The notes beneath the pieces were generated by a model. That model searched no databases. It saw nothing but the letters and a program-made list of their open reading frames with translations, and was not told where the DNA came from. Below, in pieces: positions 1 to 5,832 of a stretch of 5,971 nt of DNA. The position numbers and the translations under genes were made by a program. Each line of letters starts with the position of its first letter. Positions within the stretch are counted from its first letter, which is position 1. Origin of the DNA: Bryobacterales bacterium (GTDB lineage: Bacteria; Acidobacteriota; Terriglobia; Bryobacterales; Bryobacteraceae); the NCBI GenBank assembly GCA_003132905.1, contig PKZC01000419.1, forward strand, positions 823 to 6,793, in the 5' to 3' direction.

Positions 1-5
1 GTTGT

Positions 6-28
6 GAGCCGAATTTTTAGACCGGCTC
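6..28. other. Short imperfectly supported hairpin at the window edge
   Basis: GAGCCG at 6-11 is perfectly complementary to CGGCTC at 23-28, giving a 6-bp stem around an 11-nt AT-rich loop. It lies about 45 bp beyond the stop codon of the minus-strand lipoprotein gene, where a terminator would be expected. However, there is no T-run after the stem on either strand, so an intrinsic terminator is not supported. The rest of positions 1-71 shows no recognisable gene. Confidence 0.25.
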
Positions 29-71
29 TAATTATGCGTCGAACCAAGGATGGCCAGATCGACAGGCCGCG

Positions 72-524
72 CTAATTTTTCTTTTGCTCGATTATAGGGC
101 GCGGCAGGGCCGTCAGCGGAAGGGTGACGCGGTACATCGAGCCATCGGCGGCGGTCAAATCGAACGTGCCTCCGATGCTGGGAGGGCCGTCCTGGCCACC
201 AAGAAACGTCACCGAACGGGCCGAGACTGCGCCGTCCAACAAACGGCCGGGCCGCGACCAGCGCCAAGTGCCCGATTGCAACGTGGTGGGTGATCCGATG
301 GCGAAATGCAGATCGAGCGTGAGGATGGAAGAGCTATCGCTGATTAGAACTTGAGCCGCCAAACGATCGCCGTCGCGCAGGCCGCGCATCGATTCGATTT
401 TGAACCCGGAGAGATCCTCGTGGCTGGATAAGTCCTGCAGCGGCTTGCGATCGGCACGTCCGCAACCCAGCAGCACAAAGCACCAGATCAAAACGCAGCA
501 CGGAAACGTAAGGCGTCCCCTCAT
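72..524 (-). CDS. Small predicted lipoprotein of unknown function
   Basis: This encodes a 150-residue protein I do not recognise. The N-terminus has an arginine-containing start (MRGR), a hydrophobic stretch at about residues 5-20 and a lipobox ending LLGC. Cys21 is therefore the likely lipidated residue and the mature protein of about 130 residues would be membrane-anchored outside the cytoplasm. The mature part alternates short hydrophobic and polar stretches with glycine turns, for example GTWRW near residue 86 and FLGGQDGPP near 108. This suggests an all-beta fold. The ATG at 524 is the only credible start; no Shine-Dalgarno sequence precedes it. Instead the ATG overlaps, as ATGA, the ancestral stop codon of the upstream pseudogene, so it was probably expressed by translational coupling. 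That coupling may now be lost, because ribosomes entering the broken upstream gene stop early. The frame itself is intact. Function is unknown; the lipoprotein call is fairly secure. Confidence 0.72.
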   Translation of the reverse strand: MRGRLTFPCCVLIWCFVLLGCGRADRKPLQDLSSHEDLSGFKIESMRGLRDGDRLAAQVLISDSSSILTLDLHFAIGSPTTLQSGTWRWSRPGRLLDGAVSARSVTFLGGQDGPPSIGGTFDLTAADGSMYRVTLPLTALPRPIIEQKKN

Positions 525-1309
525 TTTATGTGGGACCGATCCCGTTCGTTTTCGTTGCAGAGCTACTAGGTGACGTCGCTGTCTGGAAGAAGAAGCTCAG
601 TGAACTTAACGGAAAAAGACTTGGTGTACACCTGGGGATCGTCATGCAAGGCTTCGCTGTGCGGGTGACCGATACTATCCCATCCAGCCAGCTTTTATCA
701 TTGAATCCCACAGTGTCCACCGCAAGCGTATCGCCTTCCCACTTGCCGACCGAATATCCCAACCATAACGGTTCGGGATCGGCGGGAGCCTTGCGGCCAT
801 CCGTGTATATCTGGCGAAAGGTGTTCTCGTACTCATTTCGCACTATTATTAGTTCCGGCGTTTGGATGATCTTGAAAGGACCGGGCAGCAATTCATCGGC
901 CGGAATTACAATCGGCAAGCAATGTAGCAAGGGAGACTCCTGCTTCGCCCGCTGATGAACCAGGTCCGCGAACTCGGGCCGCAGAGGCGTCTCCTCCGGC
1001 TTGAAATCAAGAAGAATATTGATAAGGTATTTCGAGAAAGCGGACGAAGTGTCTCCCAAGGCGCTGTCCGCGCTCAGATCGCCGAATAGCCGTTTCATTT
1101 CGGCGACGGGCGTCGCCTCCACCTGCCAAACACCGGAAAGGTCTGGCTTCCCATTGGGCGCCTTGCGAGCGGGCGCGGTGAGGTTCAGTTTACCATCGCG
1201 CGTGCGGGGAGTCTGTGGCGTCGGATAGTTCAGCCATTGGGCCTGGGCGGTTATACACGCGCCTTAGGAGAAGGACTAAAACGAATACGGATCGACAACA
1301 AACTCGCAT
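521..1309 (-). pseudogene. Decayed gene for a secreted protein of an uncharacterised family (CNENE C-terminus)
   Basis: The ATG at 1309 opens a signal-peptide-like start (MRVCCRSVFVLVLLL), but this frame stops after 39 codons. The family body continues in another frame: AQAQWLNYPTP, then GKPDLSGVWQV, HCLP, FRQIYTDGR, GYSVGKWEGDTLAVDTVGFNDKSWLDG, the last ending near 679. It then shifts back to the original frame at GHPHSEALH (670-644). That frame continues to DDPQVYTKSFSVKFTELLLPDSDV, two consecutive TAG codons (568-563), then LCNENERDRSHIK and a TGA at 523-521. From memory of this family, about 20 residues of the ERFRRRDFGH type are missing between EALH and DDP. The longest open stretch (GTG at 1122 to TAA at 526) looks like a 198-residue protein, but its last 47 residues are out-of-frame. 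Intact members are secreted proteins of unknown function, common in Acidobacteriota. Several independent lesions make a sequencing error an unlikely sole cause. Confidence 0.85.
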
Positions 1310-1366
1310 GGTGACATAGAGTTTAGCCCAGTCCCGTCCGCAATCAATAATCATTTAAACTCAAAA
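1310..1366. promoter_or_regulatory. Divergent intergenic region between pseudogene and kinase gene
   Basis: This 57-bp gap separates the start of the minus-strand pseudogene from the GTG of the plus-strand kinase gene. On the minus strand TTGATT (1347-1342) and TAAACT (1325-1320), with a 16-bp spacer, form a weak promoter-like pair (four of six matches each to the sigma-70 consensus), placing transcription start just before the ATG at 1309. On the plus strand I see an AT-rich run at 1341-1366 but no convincing promoter and no Shine-Dalgarno sequence before the kinase start. The inverted repeat listed separately lies inside. Confidence 0.35.
1319..1362. repeat. 7-bp inverted repeat GAGTTTA / TAAACTC, possible operator
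   Basis: GAGTTTA at 1319-1325 is exactly complementary to TAAACTC at 1356-1362; the arms are separated by 30 bp and their centres by 37 bp, roughly three and a half helical turns. The pairing does not extend on either side. One arm overlaps the candidate minus-strand -10 element and the other ends four bases before the kinase start codon. That placement fits a paired regulator-binding site better than an RNA hairpin. No protein is known to bind it; chance occurrence is possible. Confidence 0.35.
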
Positions 1367-4318
1367 GTGTTGCCAAAGGCTTTGTTCGCTATAGCGGCGC
1401 TCAGTGCGCTGATCGGGCCGGCGTTTGCGTTGAATCCCCAGCGCGCGCTCACGCAATACACGCGAACCGTCTGGACCCAGGAACACGGTCTTCCGCAAGA
1501 CACCGTTCGCGCCATCGCCCAAACCAAGGACGGCTACCTGTGGATCGGCACGGATGAAGGCCTGGCGCAATTTGACGGCTATGACTTCGTAGTCTTCAAC
1601 AAAGAGAATGGCGCGCTGCCGAGCAACAGCGTGGGGGCGCTTTGGGCGGCCAAAGACGGAAGCCTGTGGATTGGCACGCTGGGAGGCCTGACGCGCTATC
1701 GCGATGGGAAGTTCACTACCTTCACGAAGAAAGATGGCTTGGACGACACGTCGGTCAATTCGATTACGGAAGACCCATCCGGCGCCATCTGGGTGGTGGC
1801 CGGGGTATATGTCAACCGTTTCCAGGACGGCAAGTTTACGAATTATAGCCCGCGGCAGGGATTGCCCATCCAAGCTTTGCGCACCGTTTACTGCGGACGC
1901 GACGGAAGTATATACGTAGCTGGTTTCGGCGGCGTGGTTCGCCACGAAGGCAACCATTTCGTCTCGGTTCTGGGACCGGTGGGCGACATTGTAATTTCAC
2001 TTCTGCAGGACCGTCACGGGAATCTTTGGGTGGGTGGCAGCTTCGGCGTGCTGATGCGCAGCCCGGGGGGCGAGCTTCGGCGATACACCGTCAATGACGG
2101 ACTATCGGACAACTATGTCCGTTCGATTTGGGAAGACCGCGATGGAAATCTTTGGGCGGGCACGGATGGCGGGTTGGCGCGTTTCGAAGATGGACGCTTC
2201 GTCAGCAGTCCACTGGCAAGCTCGCATGAGCGTGAATGGGTACGCTGCATTTACGAAGACACCGAAGGCAACCTGTGGGTGGGAATGAACAGCGGGTTGA
2301 ATCGGCTGCGGAACGATGTCTTTAGCATGTATGGCGAATCGGAAGGCCTGCCGAGCGACGAGCCCACCACGGTTTATCAGGATCATCGCGGCAGAATCTG
2401 GGTGGGTTTTCATGACCGCGGACTAGTGCAATTGGTGGATGGAAAACCGGCGCGAGTGTATACGCAGAAAGACGGCCTGCCGAGCAACGAGATTTTCTCC
2501 ATTCGCGAGAACAGCGACGGCGATCTGCTGATTGCGGCGCGCGGCGGCCCTAGCCGTTTGCACGACGGTTACTTTGTGAACCCGGTGATGACCGATCCGT
2601 TGAATCGCCGCGTCGCGTTTGACTACTTCCAGGACCGGAGTGGCAAGCTCTGGGTGGCTTCTCCAGCCGGTGTGAGCGCGCTCGAAAACAACCGCTCCCG
2701 CACCGTGATCCCGGGTGGATCGCAACTCAACAATGACGCCGTGGTGTTGTGCGAAACCCACGATGGCAGCTTGTGGGCCGGCACATATGGCGACGGCCTG
2801 TGGCGTCTCGACATTTCCGGGTCCCAAAAAGGGCAACTGCGGCTCTTCACCGTCGACGATGGACTTTCGAGCAATCAAATTCGCTCGCTGGTGGAAAGCG
2901 CGGACGGCACTCTATGGATCGGTACTTTTGGCGGCGGATTGGACGCGTTGCGCGACGGGCAGTTTTTTCACGTCACCGCGCGCGACGGCCTGTTGAGCGA
3001 CAACGTTTCGCACATTGAGGACGATGGCCACGGATCGTTGTGGTTGAGCACCACGCGGGGTATTTGTCGCGTGCGGAAACAAGATATCTGGGATCTGAAG
3101 AGCGGCAAGATCCGAGCAATTCAGCCAGTCAACTACGGCGTGGCGGACGGCTTGCGCAGCGCACAGTGCGCTCCGGGATATCCCACCAGCCGGGGTGGCA
3201 CCCGAAGCAATGACGGACGCTTGTGGTTTCCCACCAGCCGCGGTTTAGCCGTACTCGATCCGAACGACCGGCGAATCGCGGCGGCGGCGCCAGTGGTTCA
3301 TTTGCTCGAAGTGATCGTGGACGGACGCCAGGTTCCGGTGGGCCAAAAGGCCAGACTGACGCCTGGTAACGGCCGGCTGCAATTCCGGTACACCGGTATT
3401 TATTTGAGCGCTCCCGAACGCGTGCGGTATTCCTATCGTCTGGAAGGGCTGGACGGCGAGTGGATCAGCTCGGTGGCGCGGCGGGTGACCAATTACAACA
3501 GTCTGCCGCATGGGCATTACCGATTCACAGTTCGAGCCGCCGTCCCCAATGGACCAGCGGGCGAATCCTCGTTCGCCTTCGACCTGCTGCCGCATTTCTA
3601 TGAGACCGCTTGGTTCCGTTATTTCTGCGCGCTCCTGGCCGCGGCCGGCATCTGGGGTCTGTACAATTTGCGGCTGCGGCAAATCCGCCAGCGGTTCTCG
3701 CTGGTGCTGGATGAGCGCGGACGGCTGGCGCGCGAGATTCACGATACACTGGCGCAAGGCTTCGTGGGGATTTCATCGCAACTGGATGCGGTAGCGCTAA
3801 CACTGAACGGTCACGTGGACCTGGCGCGCAAACATTTGGAACTGGCGCGCAAGATGGTGCGGCATAGTTTGACGGAAGCCCGGCGGTCTGTGATGGATCT
3901 GCGAGCGTCGGCGCTGGAAGGTCACGACCTGCCGGCCGCGCTTTCGGAAGCGGCGCACCAGTGGACCGCAGGATCGACAGTGCAGATCCGCGTGGATGTG
4001 GAAGGCGAGAGCCGCGCGCTGCCCGAGGAGACCGAACAACATCTGCTGCGAATCGCACAGGAAGCCGTGACCAATGCCGTGAAGCATGCGCGCGCCAGCC
4101 AGGTGCGCATTCATCTCGCTGTGGCAGGGCGGAAATTAAGTTTGAGCGTCGCAGATAACGGACGCGGGTTCGAGCAGGATGAGGCGTTCTCGGAAGTGGG
4201 CGGCCATTTTGGCCTGTTGGGCATGCGCGAACGCGCGGAACGTTTGGGGGGCGAGCTTCAGTTGCACAGCGAACCGGGCCAGGGCACGGAAGTAGAAGTG
4301 ACGGTGCCGCTCTCGTGA
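1367..4318 (+). CDS. Sensor histidine kinase with 14-repeat propeller, Y_Y_Y and HisKA_3/HATPase_c domains
   Basis: This 983-residue membrane kinase probably senses an extracytoplasmic ligand and phosphorylates the regulator encoded next. Residues 1-22 are a signal peptide (ending GPAFA). Residues about 30-640 hold 14 Reg_prop repeats with the pattern D-x-x-G-x-L-W-[IV]-G-T-x-G-G-L. Their tryptophan-position residues are 59, 101, 142, 183 (Tyr), 221, 263, 304, 345, 388 (Leu), 429, 470, 517, 559 and 620, mostly 41-43 apart, as for two seven-bladed propellers. A Y_Y_Y domain follows (about 668-735; Y688, Y690, Y710, Y718), then one membrane helix (about 750-768). With no HAMP or PAS domain, a linker of about 23 residues leads to the HisKA_3 motif REIHDTLAQ with acceptor His792. 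HATPase_c shows the N box (Asn903), DNGRGF (Asp930) and GLLGMRER (949-956). The start is GTG at 1367; no upstream ATG or Shine-Dalgarno is seen. There is no fused receiver or AraC domain, unlike Bacteroides hybrid systems. The ligand is unknown; carbohydrate is a guess from relatives. Confidence 0.93.
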   Translation: MLPKALFAIAALSALIGPAFALNPQRALTQYTRTVWTQEHGLPQDTVRAIAQTKDGYLWIGTDEGLAQFDGYDFVVFNKENGALPSNSVGALWAAKDGSLWIGTLGGLTRYRDGKFTTFTKKDGLDDTSVNSITEDPSGAIWVVAGVYVNRFQDGKFTNYSPRQGLPIQALRTVYCGRDGSIYVAGFGGVVRHEGNHFVSVLGPVGDIVISLLQDRHGNLWVGGSFGVLMRSPGGELRRYTVNDGLSDNYVRSIWEDRDGNLWAGTDGGLARFEDGRFVSSPLASSHEREWVRCIYEDTEGNLWVGMNSGLNRLRNDVFSMYGESEGLPSDEPTTVYQDHRGRIWVGFHDRGLVQLVDGKPARVYTQKDGLPSNEIFSIRENSDGDLLIAARGGPSRLHDGYFVNPVMTDPLNRRVAFDYFQDRSGKLWVASPAGVSALENNRSRTVIPGGSQLNNDAVVLCETHDGSLWAGTYGDGLWRLDISGSQKGQLRLFTVDDGLSSNQIRSLVESADGTLWIGTFGGGLDALRDGQFFHVTARDGLLSDNVSHIEDDGHGSLWLSTTRGICRVRKQDIWDLKSGKIRAIQPVNYGVADGLRSAQCAPGYPTSRGGTRSNDGRLWFPTSRGLAVLDPNDRRIAAAAPVVHLLEVIVDGRQVPVGQKARLTPGNGRLQFRYTGIYLSAPERVRYSYRLEGLDGEWISSVARRVTNYNSLPHGHYRFTVRAAVPNGPAGESSFAFDLLPHFYETAWFRYFCALLAAAGIWGLYNLRLRQIRQRFSLVLDERGRLAREIHDTLAQGFVGISSQLDAVALTLNGHVDLARKHLELARKMVRHSLTEARRSVMDLRASALEGHDLPAALSEAAHQWTAGSTVQIRVDVEGESRALPEETEQHLLRIAQEAVTNAVKHARASQVRIHLAVAGRKLSLSVADNGRGFEQDEAFSEVGGHFGLLGMRERAERLGGELQLHSEPGQGTEVEVTVPLS

Positions 4319-4944
4319 CTACGGACCATCCTATCCGGATCCTGATTGCGGAAGATCATTTAATCGCGCGCGTCGGCGTGAAGACCATCATCAACGCGCA
4401 GCCTGACATGAAGGTAGTGGCCGAAGCCGCCAACGGCCTGCAAGCCGTCGAGTTATTCCGAAAACACCGTCCCGATGTGAGCTTGATGGATGTGCGGATG
4501 CCTGAGATGAACGGCGTGGAAGCCACTCAGGCCATTCGGGCCGAATTTCCCCAGGCGCATATTATCGCGCTCAGCACCTACGGGGGCGATGAAGACGTTC
4601 GGCGTGCACTGCAAAGCGGCGCTCGCGCATATTTAACGAAAGACGTGTTGCACGACGAACTGATTCGCGCCATCCACGCCGTCCATTCGGGCGGGAATTA
4701 CTTACCTCCGGGCGTTGCGGCGGCGCTGGAATCGAGCGCTTTGCCCGCCGGCTTGAGCGCGCGGGAAGCAGAAGTGCTCGCGCTGATCGTGAAGGGCTAC
4801 GGTAACAAGCAAATCGCGTACGCGCTCGGCATCGCCGAACACACGGTGAAGAATCACGTGAAAAGCATCTTGAACAAGCTCAGCGTGGACGACCGGACGC
4901 AGGCCGCGACAGCGGCGATCCAGCGCGGGATTATTCATCTATAG
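4315..4944 (+). CDS. NarL/FixJ-family response regulator (receiver plus LuxR-type HTH)
   Basis: This 209-residue cytoplasmic transcription regulator is almost certainly the partner of the preceding kinase. The receiver domain (about 7-122) has the acidic pair Glu13-Asp14, the phospho-acceptor Asp59 in SLMDVRMPEMNG, Ser87 at the conserved Thr/Ser position in ALSTY, and Lys109 in AYLTKD. A linker of about 25 residues leads to a LuxR-type helix-turn-helix (about 147-204) with the typical LSAREAEVLALI opening and the recognition-helix motif HTVKNHVKSILNKL. The length is standard for the family. The start is GTG at 4315, overlapping the kinase stop as GTGA, which implies translational coupling and matched production. 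Phosphorylation would be expected to promote dimerisation and DNA binding. The target genes are not shown by the sequence; the inverted repeat before the kinase gene is a candidate for autoregulation. Confidence 0.94.
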   Translation: MTTDHPIRILIAEDHLIARVGVKTIINAQPDMKVVAEAANGLQAVELFRKHRPDVSLMDVRMPEMNGVEATQAIRAEFPQAHIIALSTYGGDEDVRRALQSGARAYLTKDVLHDELIRAIHAVHSGGNYLPPGVAAALESSALPAGLSAREAEVLALIVKGYGNKQIAYALGIAEHTVKNHVKSILNKLSVDDRTQAATAAIQRGIIHL

Positions 4945-4945
4945 T

Positions 4946-5800
4946 TCATACGTCCATGATTTCGATGGCCTGATTCAAGGTCTGAATTCCATCCCTCCCC
5001 GGACTCAGTTTGTATTCATGGGCGATGTAACCGGTGAAGCCCAGTTCGGCGATCGTCTGCGCTACAAAATGGTAGTTCAGCTCCTGGGTGCCGTCGATTT
5101 CATGGCGGCCGGGCACGCCACCGGTGTGGAAATGCGCGATCCATTGGAAATTATCGCGGATGGTGCGGCAGATGTCGCCCTCCATTATCTGCATGTGATA
5201 AATGTCGAACAGCAGCTTCACGCGCGGTGAATTCACGCGGCGGCACACGTCGACGCCCCAAGCGGTGTGATCGCACATCTGATCCTTGTGATCGATCTTG
5301 CTGTTCAGCAGCTCCAAACAAATTGTGACGCCTTTGTCTTCAGCCTGCGCCTTCACTCGATTGAGGAACGCGACGGAGTTGTCGGCGCCCTCGGCGTCGG
5401 ACATGCCGCGGCGGCTGCCGGAAACGGTAATCAGGTTGGGGCACCCACCGGCGGCGCATTCATCGATTGCCGGGCGCATGGATTTGACCAAATCGTCCTG
5501 AACGCCCTTGCGATTGATGCCGTCGGGAATGGTGACGCCGGCGTTGGGCAATCGCATGGTGGGGATGAGGCCGTATTTCTTCAAGACCGGCCAGTTTTGC
5601 GCGGGAACCAGGTCGAAGCCTTTGCAGCCGAGACGCGCGGCCTCGCGGCACATGTCCTCAAACGGCATCTTGGCGTCGAACACGCCTCGCGTCACGCATT
5701 GATTCAAACGTCCTTTTCGCGAAACTGGCGGCGCGGTCTGCGCGAACGCGCTTGAGGCGGTGGCGGCGGCGAGGCCGGTGACAAAATCTCTGCGTCGCAT
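4946..5800 (-). CDS. Tat-signal TIM-barrel protein of the hydroxypyruvate isomerase-like family
   Basis: This 284-residue protein belongs to the xylose isomerase-like TIM-barrel superfamily, closest by motif to hydroxypyruvate isomerase, which interconverts hydroxypyruvate and tartronate semialdehyde. The N-terminus MRRRDFVTG followed by an alanine-rich segment and AFAQ (residues 1-21) looks like a twin-arginine signal, so the folded enzyme would be exported, whereas classical Hyi is cytoplasmic. Likely metal and catalytic residues are Glu163 (CLELLN), Asp199 (LFDIYHMQ), His225 (FHTGGVPGRHE) and Glu262 (AHEYKLSPG). The PGRHEIDGTQELNY segment (230-243) is highly typical of the family. As I recall, E. 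coli Hyi has Gln at the His225 position, so substrate or metal preference may differ. The ATG at 5800 is the start because it gives the complete Tat signal. The gene converges on the response regulator with one base between stops and diverges from a dehydrogenase. The fold call is strong; the exact substrate is unknown. Confidence 0.85.
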   Translation of the reverse strand: MRRRDFVTGLAAATASSAFAQTAPPVSRKGRLNQCVTRGVFDAKMPFEDMCREAARLGCKGFDLVPAQNWPVLKKYGLIPTMRLPNAGVTIPDGINRKGVQDDLVKSMRPAIDECAAGGCPNLITVSGSRRGMSDAEGADNSVAFLNRVKAQAEDKGVTICLELLNSKIDHKDQMCDHTAWGVDVCRRVNSPRVKLLFDIYHMQIMEGDICRTIRDNFQWIAHFHTGGVPGRHEIDGTQELNYHFVAQTIAELGFTGYIAHEYKLSPGRDGIQTLNQAIEIMDV

Positions 5801-5832
5801 CAGGGGATTATATAGAATTATTCAGATCGCCC
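5801..5832. promoter_or_regulatory. 32-bp divergent AT-rich gap with a TATAAT element
   Basis: The gap between the two divergent starts contains a perfect TATAAT on the minus strand (5812-5807), only six bases before the ATG of the isomerase-like gene. If used as a -10 element it would start transcription at or next to that ATG, giving a leaderless message. No good -35 lies at the right distance. The plus strand has TATAGAAT (5811-5818) but also no -35 and no Shine-Dalgarno before the dehydrogenase ATG. Confidence 0.35.

Noticed and set aside
34..53. GGTTCGA on the minus strand, resembling a tRNA T-loop
   Set aside because: The flanking bases do not pair as a T-arm and no acceptor or anticodon arm can be built around it.
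563..568. TAG TAG as recoded sense codons (readthrough or pyrrolysine)
   Set aside because: The same gene has two frameshifts and an apparent deletion, no recoding element is visible, and the stops fall at ordinary conserved residues; decay explains all of it.
530..955. Plus-strand open frame of 141 codons
   Set aside because: It lies antisense to the pseudogene, where family motifs such as GYSVGKWEGDTL are clear; its own translation resembles nothing and shows no start signal.
1361..1957. Minus-strand open frame of 198 codons
   Set aside because: It is antisense to the signal peptide and first propeller repeats of the kinase, which are unambiguous; its length reflects the GC-rich codon use of the kinase gene.
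1541..3226. Recurring GACGG..TGTGG-like DNA repeats as a nucleotide repeat array
   Set aside because: They are the coding echoes of the Reg_prop protein repeats, about 123-129 bp apart and diverged at codon level; there is no separate DNA repeat.
3525..4058. Minus-strand open frame of 177 codons, rich in Pro, Ala and Arg
   Set aside because: It is a shadow of the kinase Y_Y_Y and HisKA_3 region; its composition is typical of antisense reading of GC-rich coding DNA.
1367..4944. Hybrid two-component system of the Bacteroides polysaccharide-utilisation type
   Set aside because: The regulator is a separate gene with a LuxR-type helix-turn-helix, and no glycan importer or glycoside hydrolase genes are in the window.
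5267..5755. Plus-strand open frame of 162 codons
   Set aside because: It is antisense to the TIM-barrel gene, whose catalytic motifs are clear on the other strand.
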